Shown here piece by piece: positions 26,756 to 34,584 of a DNA stretch of 64,000 nt. Made by a program: the position numbers and the translations under genes. Below the pieces are notes generated by a model. It made no database searches. It was not told where the DNA came from and worked only from the letters and a program-made list of their open reading frames with translations. How positions within the stretch are numbered: the first letter of the stretch is position 1; each line of letters opens with the position of its first letter. The DNA comes from Alicyclobacillus sp. ALC3 (lineage in GTDB: Bacteria; Bacillota; Bacilli; Alicyclobacillales; Alicyclobacillaceae): contig NZ_CP066784.1 in the NCBI RefSeq assembly GCF_028751195.1, positions 372,001-436,000 on the forward strand, in the 5' to 3' direction.

Positions 26756-27343
26756 TTATAGGAAATACATAAACGCGTAAATGACCAGCCACACGGCCAC
26801 GACGAACCAAGCATAGTAATTGGTCGCCGACAATCCCCATGTGTTGCGTACGTTCAAGCGCTTAACGCGACCATGGGTTGCCATCAAGGCGAGCAGTAAT
26901 GTAAAGACGTAGAAGTCGACTGTGCCGACGGCAGTCACAAACATCATGCCGTAGTGCGTGAGCGAGCTCTCTGAATGGTCCACGACGTGCCAGCCAATCA
27001 GGATAAACGCCGCCAGTGTGAATAGCACTGACCACATGTAAGCCCCTAACACTTTTCCACGCGCCACAGGAACGCTGGTCCGTTTAGCGACTGACGTGAG
27101 TATCGCGGAAATGATCAACAGCACCAAGCCGATGGTACCCAAGAGTGGACTGGCGTGCGGGTCTACGTACCCACCGACCATCACGTAGCGCACTTCGACC
27201 AAGAGCAAAATCGGCACGGACAGACCCATCAACCACAGGACCAGACCACCCTTGAGCCGCATCTGCTCCTCTGTGTCAAGCTCGCGTTGCATGGGATAGA
27301 GGGTCAGTTGGTCTTTGCGTAGTTCTGTCTCTGTCTGGCTCAT
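26756..27343 (-). CDS. ctaE: Cytochrome c oxidase subunit III-like protein
   Basis: 195 residues with five membrane segments, the usual layout of bacterial subunit III/CyoC. Features include WHVVDHSESSLTHYGM and HGRVKRLN between the helices and a C-terminal NYYAWFVVAVWLVIYAFMYFL region that resembles the final YWHFVDxVW-type helix of the family. Its ATG overlaps the stop of subunit I by four bases (ATGA), so it is translationally coupled. Sequence is divergent from textbook subunit III, but the position and topology make the call likely. Confidence 0.8.
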   Translation of the reverse strand: MSQTETELRKDQLTLYPMQRELDTEEQMRLKGGLVLWLMGLSVPILLLVEVRYVMVGGYVDPHASPLLGTIGLVLLIISAILTSVAKRTSVPVARGKVLGAYMWSVLFTLAAFILIGWHVVDHSESSLTHYGMMFVTAVGTVDFYVFTLLLALMATHGRVKRLNVRNTWGLSATNYYAWFVVAVWLVIYAFMYFL

Positions 27344-29211
27344 GACCTCGCCTCCTCACTTGCGAAGACCACTGACTTCGGCGCGTCCGCGCTGTAGTCA
27401 TAGAAGCCGGCAACCACCGTCGGGATTTCTGGGAAGCTCTCGCCAAGCGCTGGAGACGGTGTCTGCCACTCAAGGCCACGGGAGTTCCACGGATTTTCCT
27501 GAGCCTTCTCGCCCTTGACCCAGCAGTAGATGATGTAGGCGATGTTGTAGAGGAAGCCAATGCCAAGCAAGAACGCGAAGATTGACACTTCAAAGTTCTG
27601 AGCTTGGAGGTACTGCGGATAGACCGGCACCCAGCGGTTCATGCCGCGCAGACCCAAAATGAAGAACTGGAAGAACGTCGCGTTAAACGCAATGAAAATC
27701 CAGTAAGCTCCGAGTTGTCCCCACTTGTCGTTGTAGGTGCGGCCAGAGAACTTTGGCAGGTAGTAATACATTGCGGCAAACGACGAGAACACCATGCCAC
27801 CGATGATCGTAAAGTGGAAGTGACCGACGACGAAGAAGGTGTTATGCAATTGCATGTTTACCATCGGGTCGGCAACGAACACACCCGTCAAACCACCAAT
27901 CAAGAAGTTGAACATGCTCATCAAAATCAGCAGGGTCGGTGTGTTCATCTTTATCTTCGCTCGCCAAATGGTGCCAATCGCCACCATGAACGCAAAGCCG
28001 GTCGGAATCGAAATCATCTCTGTGAAGAACGAGATTGGCAGAATCGTCTGGTTCTGCTGGGTCGGGAACATGTGGTGAGCCCACACCATACCAGACAAAA
28101 TCATGACGAAGACGATGCCAATGACGCCCCACTGCCTGGCGAACAGGGTCTTGCGACCAAGTACCGGCAAGAGTTCCATCCATAGGGCCAACGCCGGCAG
28201 AACGACAATATACACTTCCGGGTGACCAAACAGCCAGAACTGCTGCAGGTAGGTAAGTGGACTGCCTGTAGCTTGGAAGAACGGCAACGGCACAATCTTG
28301 TCGAGCAGACCCATGACGAACGTCATGATAATCTCGGGAATCCAGATGATGTTCAGGAACGATACAGCGAGCATCGCCCAAGCATACATCGGCAAACGAT
28401 TCCAAGTCAATCCTGGTGCCCGACGATAAATGATCGTCGCGACGAGGTTGACCGCAACGATGAACGACGACATCAACAAGATGAAGACACCGAGGTAGTA
28501 GAAGATAATCCCGTTGCCATCACTTGAAGTGAGTGGCTCGTAACCACGCCAGCCACTCGTCCACGTGCCAAGCAAAGGACTTAACGCGACAGTCATAATG
28601 CCAAACGGCACGAACCACACGCTCATCCCCGAAATTCGGGAGAACGCGCTGTTGTTGGAACCCACCATCATCGGAATCAGGTAGTTGCCAAGACCGCCGA
28701 CCATGAACACCGTGGCCACCGAGAACATCATAATCGTTCCATGTACGCCGACGGTCGTCAGGTAGTCTTTGCTGTAGGTGAACAGCCACATGTGGTCTTC
28801 CATCAACTGGAGACGCATCAACATCGCCGCAATACCAGCGATGAGGAATCCGCCGAGTGAGGAGACCATGTACTGCAAACCGATAACTTTGTGATCGGTG
28901 CTGTACTCAAAGTACCGGCGCCATCCGACGGTTTCCTTCCAACGTAACGGATAGCCAAAGGCAGGCTTGACGACTGCCTCCCATGTACCAATACCAAAGG
29001 TCCAAGCGACAGCCGCAGCTGCCCATGCAAACGTCATGGCGACGGGACCAAAGAATTGGTGGCGTGCGTACGGGTGAATATACCCGACCAGCATGTCGAC
29101 GAACAAGAACGCCACGAGCGCCCAGACCAAACCGCGCATGACTGGCGGCCAACGTCTGTACACGCCGGATGAGGCTATTCCTGTTTCCGTGCTCAGCTGA
29201 GGCATGCTCAA
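27340..29211 (-). CDS. ctaD: Cytochrome c oxidase subunit I (haem-copper oxidase)
   Basis: 623 residues. All redox-metal ligands are present: H157 in GVHGTIM and H466 for haem a, H464 for haem a3, and H330, H379 and H380 for CuB. HPEVY (330-334) contains the cross-linked tyrosine and the family-A glutamate. The proton pathways are not standard: the D-channel aspartate (GAxDxAF in other enzymes) is N187 in GSNNSAF, and the K-channel lysine (IPTGxK) is A407 in IPTGFAF. A TTG at 29211, eight bases after GGGGGG, is the best start; an ATG lies two codons on. It is flanked by subunits II and III. Confidence 0.95.
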   Translation of the reverse strand: MSMPQLSTETGIASSGVYRRWPPVMRGLVWALVAFLFVDMLVGYIHPYARHQFFGPVAMTFAWAAAAVAWTFGIGTWEAVVKPAFGYPLRWKETVGWRRYFEYSTDHKVIGLQYMVSSLGGFLIAGIAAMLMRLQLMEDHMWLFTYSKDYLTTVGVHGTIMMFSVATVFMVGGLGNYLIPMMVGSNNSAFSRISGMSVWFVPFGIMTVALSPLLGTWTSGWRGYEPLTSSDGNGIIFYYLGVFILLMSSFIVAVNLVATIIYRRAPGLTWNRLPMYAWAMLAVSFLNIIWIPEIIMTFVMGLLDKIVPLPFFQATGSPLTYLQQFWLFGHPEVYIVVLPALALWMELLPVLGRKTLFARQWGVIGIVFVMILSGMVWAHHMFPTQQNQTILPISFFTEMISIPTGFAFMVAIGTIWRAKIKMNTPTLLILMSMFNFLIGGLTGVFVADPMVNMQLHNTFFVVGHFHFTIIGGMVFSSFAAMYYYLPKFSGRTYNDKWGQLGAYWIFIAFNATFFQFFILGLRGMNRWVPVYPQYLQAQNFEVSIFAFLLGIGFLYNIAYIIYCWVKGEKAQENPWNSRGLEWQTPSPALGESFPEIPTVVAGFYDYSADAPKSVVFASEEARS

Positions 29212-29231
29212 CTCACTTACCCCCCATCAGC

Positions 29232-30038
29232 CTATTGAAGTTTCTTCTGCTGCGCAATCCAAGTCTGGAAATTCGACGCCGAGACGACCTTCATGTTCGA
29301 TTCCATGTACGGATGTCCCGGGCCGCAGTCTTCTGCACACTGGACACGGTACATCGCATTTGTCGCGGTGGACGCAATTTTCGTCGGCAGGATGTACTCG
29401 TACCGGGTTTCGCCAGGAATGGCATCGGTTTTGAATCCGAATGCCGGAATCCAGAACGAGTGAATCACGTCAACCTGTGAGTCGTATGGATGGTTCCAGT
29501 CGTAGGAGCGAATCACGAACTTGACCGGACGGTCCACTGGAAGTACCAGCACGTCATTACCGGTCTTGGCACTCACCGCTTGAGTGATTCCGTACTGCGG
29601 ATAAGAGAACCTCCACTCCCACTGCCGGCCTGTCACATCGACAATCAGTTCGTTCGAACTCTTCTTGTTGTAGGCAGCAGCCTGGTTGAAGTAGGTCTGC
29701 ATCGCCGAAGCCGTCGGGTGAACGAACAGGAACAGGTTGATGACGAGCGAGAGCGTCACCCAGATGCCGATAAACGTCTTGTTTGTACGGTACTGGTGAG
29801 GAGATGCATTTTCGTTGCCCTTCCGCTTGAACTGGAAGATGCCGAAGAACAACATCAGAACGACGAACATAAAGATCGGCACAACGGTGTAAAGAACGAA
29901 CGCGGCAGCGTTCTGGCCGTCGACCGCTTGAACTGCCCCTGTGGTGTAGTAGAAGTGGTTACCTACGAAATAGGCAGCCCATTCACCTAGAGCACTCAAA
30001 ATCACCCAGATAATCCCGAACTTGAGATAGTCTTTCAA
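29232..30038 (-). CDS. ctaC: Cytochrome c oxidase subunit II with CuA site
   Basis: 268 residues, starting at a TTG (30038) that follows AAGGGGGG. Three hydrophobic segments at the N-terminus precede the cupredoxin domain that receives electrons outside the membrane. The CuA ligands are intact: His in DVIHSFWIP and the C-x-E-x-C-x3-H-x2-M set in CAEDCGPGHPYM. The aromatic entry patch reads GRQWEWRFSYP. There is no fused cytochrome c domain, so the electron donor must be a separate protein, and the cupredoxin encoded just upstream is a good candidate. Confidence 0.94.
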   Translation of the reverse strand: MKDYLKFGIIWVILSALGEWAAYFVGNHFYYTTGAVQAVDGQNAAAFVLYTVVPIFMFVVLMLFFGIFQFKRKGNENASPHQYRTNKTFIGIWVTLSLVINLFLFVHPTASAMQTYFNQAAAYNKKSSNELIVDVTGRQWEWRFSYPQYGITQAVSAKTGNDVLVLPVDRPVKFVIRSYDWNHPYDSQVDVIHSFWIPAFGFKTDAIPGETRYEYILPTKIASTATNAMYRVQCAEDCGPGHPYMESNMKVVSASNFQTWIAQQKKLQ

Positions 30039-30065
30039 CCTGACACCCCCCTTTCACTAGTGAAA

Positions 30066-30701
30066 TTAGGCCTCGATAATATCGATGGTCCCGCGCATGC
30101 CCTCTTCGTAGTGAATGAAGCCTTGTACGAAGCAACCGTAGTACCAACGCCCCGGTTTGTTCGGCACCCGGAACTGATACTCGATCCAACCGTGCGGTAG
30201 CAGCGTCGGGCTGAAGTTGCCATCCGCAGGATTCGTATCCAGCCAAGGGCTGGTCGGAATATCAGCCTTGACGATGGCGCGGTTTGTGGTCATGTTGTCG
30301 ACACCATCCGCATTGAGAATGGTGACGTGCACGCCATTCCAGAAGTCCGTGTGAAACTGTTGAATTTGTGTACCGAGCAAAGTCGGCGCGGTGTCAAAGC
30401 CGCGACCTATCATCATTTCATGATAGCGGTAGTCACTTTGGTTTTCTTGCTTGATGGTGATGAGGTCTCCGACTCTCCAGGTCATGTGGTTTGGAGCGAA
30501 GTAGTAGTCGCCCTCATAGACATGAACCAACCCAGTATTCACAGCCGGCTGACCGATGCGCTCCACCGCTTTGGCAATGCTGGAGTTTCCAATCAGCGCT
30601 GCCGCACCGGCTGCTAGAGCGACTCCAGAACCAACCAGGAACTTGCGGCGGCTCCAATCTGGAATTTCTTCTAACGTGTTCCGTTCTTGTTCACCGTTCA
30701 C
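30066..30701 (-). CDS. Tat-exported cupredoxin (blue copper protein)
   Basis: 211 residues. The N-terminus carries a twin-arginine signal (SRRKFLVGSG followed by an Ala-rich segment), so it is exported folded and probably with copper. A type-1 copper site is complete: H94 in YRYHEMM, C190 in YYGCF, H197 in GFIHYEE and M202 in EGMRG. The GTG at 30701 follows AAAGGGGGGG. It lies between ctaC and a sulfocyanin-like lipoprotein and is a plausible electron donor to subunit II, comparable in role with rusticyanin or sulfocyanin in acidophiles. Partner and direction are inferred. Confidence 0.85.
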   Translation of the reverse strand: MNGEQERNTLEEIPDWSRRKFLVGSGVALAAGAAALIGNSSIAKAVERIGQPAVNTGLVHVYEGDYYFAPNHMTWRVGDLITIKQENQSDYRYHEMMIGRGFDTAPTLLGTQIQQFHTDFWNGVHVTILNADGVDNMTTNRAIVKADIPTSPWLDTNPADGNFSPTLLPHGWIEYQFRVPNKPGRWYYGCFVQGFIHYEEGMRGTIDIIEA

Positions 30702-30715
30702 TGCAAGCCCCCCCT

Positions 30716-31276
30716 TTACTGAGCGGTGATGCTCGGCGATCCGCCTTGTACCACGTTAAAGCGGTCCCACATGTCTACAGGTTGATAATCATTTGGATTT
30801 GTCCCGTACGCCACTTGTGGGAAGCGGTTCAAGTTGTTAGCAAGGATAAACTGTCCTGTTCGCGACGCCGTAAACGTAAACGACTCCGAGTTTCCGGGCA
30901 AAAGTCCGCCCCCTGCATTCAGCGCAATTTCCTGAATAGAATCTCCAGCGCCTGGAAATGCCAGCGCTCGCTGCGGATTGTTCGTGTATACGCCGAGGTC
31001 AGTCGGTATGCCGGACGCGTTGCTGTATTTCAGCGTCACCTTATACCCAACCGGCACAGAGACGGTCATCTGTCCGTTCGAATAACCATCAAAGTTCCGC
31101 CAGTTGTCCGTGGCGTTATACCCCGCAACGAGATTGATGGTCACGGACTGATTCTGCGGGTCCACCGTCATGAACTTCGACGTCAGCGTCGAAGTTGACT
31201 GCGTACCGCAACCGAACAGCATTCCGGTCATGGCGAGCACACCAACGCCCAGTACCGCTCGTTTCTTCCACAACAC
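30716..31276 (-). CDS. Sulfocyanin-like lipoprotein without histidine or a mature-domain cysteine
   Basis: 186 residues from a GTG at 31276. The lipobox cysteine is C23 (MLFGCG). The mature region follows the sulfocyanin pattern (NFDGYSNGQMTVSVPVGYKV, then GNSESFTFTASRTGQFIL and a final DMWDRFNVV). The whole protein contains no histidine and no cysteine other than the lipobox, so it cannot hold a type-1 copper site; the ligand positions read IPTDLGVY and FILANNLN. It is encoded 14 bases ahead of the active cupredoxin gene. It may be a structural or assembly lipoprotein of the oxidase. The fold is inferred from motif resemblance. Confidence 0.72.
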   Translation of the reverse strand: MLWKKRAVLGVGVLAMTGMLFGCGTQSTSTLTSKFMTVDPQNQSVTINLVAGYNATDNWRNFDGYSNGQMTVSVPVGYKVTLKYSNASGIPTDLGVYTNNPQRALAFPGAGDSIQEIALNAGGGLLPGNSESFTFTASRTGQFILANNLNRFPQVAYGTNPNDYQPVDMWDRFNVVQGGSPSITAQ

Positions 31277-31408
31277 GCCTGGTCACCTCACTTTCAAAAT
31301 TGTCCTGCTCAGTGCGACTCCGTCCGTACCCATCCCCCCACAAATGTGTTCTGCCACTCTCGTCTTGCACAGGGCCGACAACAGCGCAAGCCAGCCTTCT
31401 ATGTCCAA

Positions 31409-32020
31409 TCATCCCAACACAAGCGGCCTCTGTCCCGGCTGACACTGAGCGAGCGTGTTACCATCCGACTTCGTGTCGATCTGCAACATGCCGCCTTTGA
31501 GCTGGGACTTTGAGACACTGCCTGGTGGAATGTTAGGACCACCTACTGTGGACGGGTTAAACCCATCCTTTGCCATCACCTGGAGCAGTTGCGTTGTGTA
31601 GGCAACCGGCTCTTCATTAAACGGGTGCAGCCTGTCTGGAACATTATGGTATGTGCCAAGGGTTTGTTCGACACCTTTGGCATTGTGCGCGTAAGCGGAT
31701 TCAATCACACCGATCAGGTTAGACTTGCTGATCAAACTGCCGTCTACGGTGTGTTTCGTGAAGAGCGAACGAGGAAGCCCGCTAATCGGATACTGCAAGT
31801 ACGACAAGTCATTAAACGTCATGCGGTAGTACTCCTGACCAGTAGCTGGCATGTACACTGCCTGCCAACCGGTTGCCACACGTTCGTTGATGCCCTGCCC
31901 GAGCGACGTCGGCATCGGAAACAGGTATACGCCGACAACTAATACGACAGAAACCACCACGGCAATGGCGGTCGACTCGCTCCACTTTTTCCGTTTGCGC
32001 CGCGCCAACTTGAATTGCAT
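31409..32020 (-). CDS. Membrane-anchored protein of unknown function upstream of the oxidase cluster
   Basis: 203 residues from the ATG at 32020 (AGGAGAGG upstream). A basic N-terminus (KLARRKRKKW) is followed by one membrane segment (IAVVVSVVLVVGVYLFP), and the rest is predicted extracytoplasmic with no cysteine pairs except one Cys near the C-terminus (LAQCQPG). I recognise no domain. It is separated from the oxidase genes by 130 bases on the same strand and may be the first gene of that transcription unit. Confidence 0.68.
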   Translation of the reverse strand: MQFKLARRKRKKWSESTAIAVVVSVVLVVGVYLFPMPTSLGQGINERVATGWQAVYMPATGQEYYRMTFNDLSYLQYPISGLPRSLFTKHTVDGSLISKSNLIGVIESAYAHNAKGVEQTLGTYHNVPDRLHPFNEEPVAYTTQLLQVMAKDGFNPSTVGGPNIPPGSVSKSQLKGGMLQIDTKSDGNTLAQCQPGQRPLVLG

Positions 32021-32467
32021 GGCAGTCGCCTCTCCTTGCAAAGAATAAAGTCCAAACCGCTCAGTACAGATGAACCCCTCGCTCCAGTACGTCCTACATC
32101 CGTAGTACAGTATACATCTACTAAAAAAAATTTAGCAATAGTTCATAGCGACTATGACAAAAATCCTATATATAATGATGTGGCCCAGGCTCGTCCTAAT
32201 TTGTCGCTGCAGGTCGCAGAACGTTTTGTGGACGGCCTCCGATACCCGGTCAAGGCAACCACAGACCTTCTTTCACAGGTACAAATAGGTACGGGTAGAG
32301 AGTTGTTTTGTGCGGACAAAATCGTCCTCATTACGCATGTGCACAGGCGCCAGGCAAAGTATTATGAAGTTGCAGCGGGGGACTCAACACTTGTGGTGAG
32401 GGGAGCACCGGCGAACACCGCGAGAGTCAACTGTCAGTCCACTCCCGAGCTCCCCGAACCACCCCTG
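32021..32467. other. Intergenic stretch without a supported gene
   Basis: About 450 bases between the membrane-anchored gene and a long hairpin. It holds an A-rich segment near 32120-32140 and a TATAAT at 32171-32176 that could be a plus-strand -10 element. A plus-strand open frame continues from a GTG at 32180 to 32473 (text such as VAERFVDGLRYPVKATTDLL), but no ribosome site precedes any start in it. It may be a gene remnant. I cannot support more. Confidence 0.5.
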
Positions 32468-32522
32468 TTATGAGAATGCGGCCAGTGACGTTCGTCAAAC
32501 GTCACTGGCCGCATTCTCATAA
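32468..32522. terminator. Perfect 25-bp inverted repeat with a 5-base loop
   Basis: TTATGAGAATGCGGCCAG... pairs over 25 bases without mismatch with its complement ending at 32522, around CGTCA. It lies 15 bases after the stop of the minus-strand 195-residue gene and can serve as a strong bidirectional terminator. The arms share ATGAGAATG with a second hairpin at 54809. Confidence 0.8.
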
Positions 32523-32536
32523 GTTGAAACACGACG

Positions 32537-33124
32537 TCACGCCAGATAAAATACACCGTCAAACTGTCCGAGCGGCAACACGCCGTACTCACAGAGCTCC
32601 AGGAGGCGAAGAGCCAATTCGGAACTGCCTGGCGCAGTGGTGTCAGCCGTAAGGGCAACACCCATGACAGCGCCCGAGATCCACATCGCTGTACTCACTG
32701 CGAACAGAATGACCTCTTGCCCCAATGCGCCATATCGTGCGAACGCACCGTCAAACGCGCTGTGAAACACTGACGTTGGCACCGTGTCAGCGGCGTACAC
32801 GAGCCAGTCCAAGCGATTCGACTGTTCCAGCCCTGCCCGCACCTCGTCTGGCAGTCCGCGAAGAAATTGCCACAGCGGACTCCGGTCAATGTCGTACTGT
32901 CGTACGAACTCCTCCAGAGACTCGATGGAAAGATACTTGACCTCGACCTCCGGGCTAAGTCCGACCGTTTGACAAATGCGTTGGACCAAACTCGTTAGCT
33001 TCCCTACTTCCTCAAACTCATTCTCCCTGCGAAACCACTGCACTTGACCGATCCGTTTTGTCAGTTCCACCACACGCTCGGCAGATTGTCCGAGTTCAGC
33101 CCACGCATCTGCTGAAATTGCCAT
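32537..33124 (-). CDS. Unknown 195-residue protein
   Basis: No family recognised. The N-terminal half is charged and helical (ELGQSAERVVELTKRIGQV); the C-terminal half has a moderately hydrophobic stretch (VILFAVSTAMWISGAVMGVAL) and a final GVLPLGQFDGVFYLA. No signal peptide or metal motif is seen. GGAGG lies seven bases before the ATG. It lies 41 bases downstream of the monooxygenase gene on the same strand and could be co-transcribed with it. Confidence 0.75.
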   Translation of the reverse strand: MAISADAWAELGQSAERVVELTKRIGQVQWFRRENEFEEVGKLTSLVQRICQTVGLSPEVEVKYLSIESLEEFVRQYDIDRSPLWQFLRGLPDEVRAGLEQSNRLDWLVYAADTVPTSVFHSAFDGAFARYGALGQEVILFAVSTAMWISGAVMGVALTADTTAPGSSELALRLLELCEYGVLPLGQFDGVFYLA

Positions 33125-33165
33125 CCTTCGACCTCCTCTTCATGGGCGTTGTCACCATGGCTGCT

Positions 33166-34389
33166 TCAGTACTTTGTACTCATCCGCGCGTGGTTCACCT
33201 TCGGACCGTACGGCCCCTCGTCCAACCAGCGGCCAAGGCTTGGGACGACACTGGCCAGCGATGCTGCAACCTCTCGCTTAGTCTTCATCGCCGGGGAACT
33301 TCCCTGCAAGTGCTCGAGCGCAATGCCTGCACAGTCACGATTGTAACTTGCCGCCAACTGACGTTCATCGGCCGCCGCAAGTACGGCGGCGTTGGCGACA
33401 GCGTCATCATCCGCTTGAAGCGCGGTCGCTATGGCTCGCGCAGCCAACACAACATCCGGAACACCAGAGTTGAAACCGCGAGCCCCGAACGGGGCAAACA
33501 GGTGCGCCGCCTCGCCGGCTAATAGAACGCGGCGATTCGGATCGGTAAACGACTTTGCCACCGCCTGATAGAAGCGGTATGCGGAGACCCAAGTAACTCG
33601 GTCAGCGTATTTAGCGTCCAACACCTTCGGCAGCCACTTTTTCACTCCTTCCAGTGACGCGTAGGTCTCCTCGTCGTCACTGTTGAGTAGCTGCAGGTCG
33701 ACACGCCAACCACCCTGGAACGGAACGTACAGTACGTTGCGCCCCGCCATAGCGGGGTTCTGGTAGTGAAAAATACGTTCGATTGGAAGCGGATTCGCCA
33801 TGTCTTCCTGGACGTCGACGACAACAAATGTGTCGTGCGACCGGGGCCCCTCGAGTTCGAGACCTAACGACTGTCGCACGGCTGACCGCGCCCCATCCGC
33901 ACCGATTACGTACTTGGCAGCCCATACTCCTGACTCCGCTTCGACGAGTACGCCTCGCTCCGAAGTTTCGACGGAGGCGACTGGTGAGTTCCATACAAAC
34001 TCAACTCCCGCATCCACGCACGCTTCATACAGTATCCCTTCGATGACCGACTGGTGCAGGCTCGTAAAGTGGGGCAGTTCGCCAGGCGTAGGTGCTGGAT
34101 AGTGTCTGACGTATACTTCCTTGCCCTTGTACAGAGTGCGTTTGGTGCCCCAGATGATTCCTTGTGCAGCAAACGCGTGGCCAAGCCCTGGCCGCAAGCC
34201 CTCAAGTAGATTGAGTGTTGCATTGTGAAAAAAGATCGCGCGGCTCCCTGGCCGCACTCGGCCTTGTGGTTCGGCTTCGATGACAGTGACCGGGATGTTG
34301 TGGCTGCGAATTGCCAGCGCTGCCGTAAGCCCGACTGGGCCCGCACCGACCACAATCACCTCTCGCTGTTGGTTCCCTACTTCCGTCAC
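33166..34389 (-). CDS. FAD-dependent monooxygenase (class A, PHBH-like)
   Basis: About 407 residues. Motifs in order: the Rossmann GAGPVGLTAA near the N-terminus, the DG fingerprint IGADGARSAVRQSL in the middle, and the GD-type LLAGEAAHLFAPFGARGFNSG with E in place of the usual D. These define single-component aromatic hydroxylases related to MhpA and PHBH that use NAD(P)H and oxygen. A GTG at 34389 after GGGGGAG is preferred to the ATG at 34422. No ring-cleavage or aromatic catabolic genes are adjacent, so the substrate is open. Confidence 0.85.
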   Translation of the reverse strand: MTEVGNQQREVIVVGAGPVGLTAALAIRSHNIPVTVIEAEPQGRVRPGSRAIFFHNATLNLLEGLRPGLGHAFAAQGIIWGTKRTLYKGKEVYVRHYPAPTPGELPHFTSLHQSVIEGILYEACVDAGVEFVWNSPVASVETSERGVLVEAESGVWAAKYVIGADGARSAVRQSLGLELEGPRSHDTFVVVDVQEDMANPLPIERIFHYQNPAMAGRNVLYVPFQGGWRVDLQLLNSDDEETYASLEGVKKWLPKVLDAKYADRVTWVSAYRFYQAVAKSFTDPNRRVLLAGEAAHLFAPFGARGFNSGVPDVVLAARAIATALQADDDAVANAAVLAAADERQLAASYNRDCAGIALEHLQGSSPAMKTKREVAASLASVVPSLGRWLDEGPYGPKVNHARMSTKY

Positions 34390-34507
34390 CACCGCTCCCC
34401 CTTTGTCGTCCCCATAGTGCAATCAAACCTTATCGTATATGCATTCTGAACTATCGGCAACTAATATTGGCAGGTTAAAATGTACCATTCCAAATAGTCT
34501 AAATAGA

Positions 34508-34546
34508 CCTGTCCCGGTCGGAACCGAAGTTCCAATCCGGGACAGG
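34508..34546. terminator. Terminator of the APC permease gene
   Basis: CCTGTCCCGG and CCGGGACAGG form a perfect 10-bp stem, and the loop itself contains GGAAC/GTTCC. On the minus strand it is followed by TCTATTTAG. It lies between the permease stop (34585) and the monooxygenase start. Confidence 0.75.
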
Positions 34547-34584
34547 CTACATTTTTAACTATTGGCTGGGGTTGCGCAGCAAGG

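Noticed and set aside
32180-32473. Plus-strand frame that looks protein-like (VAERFVDGLRYPVK...)
   Set aside because: No ribosome site at any start, the TATAAT at 32171 is too close to the GTG, and no family could be named. Listed only as a possible remnant.
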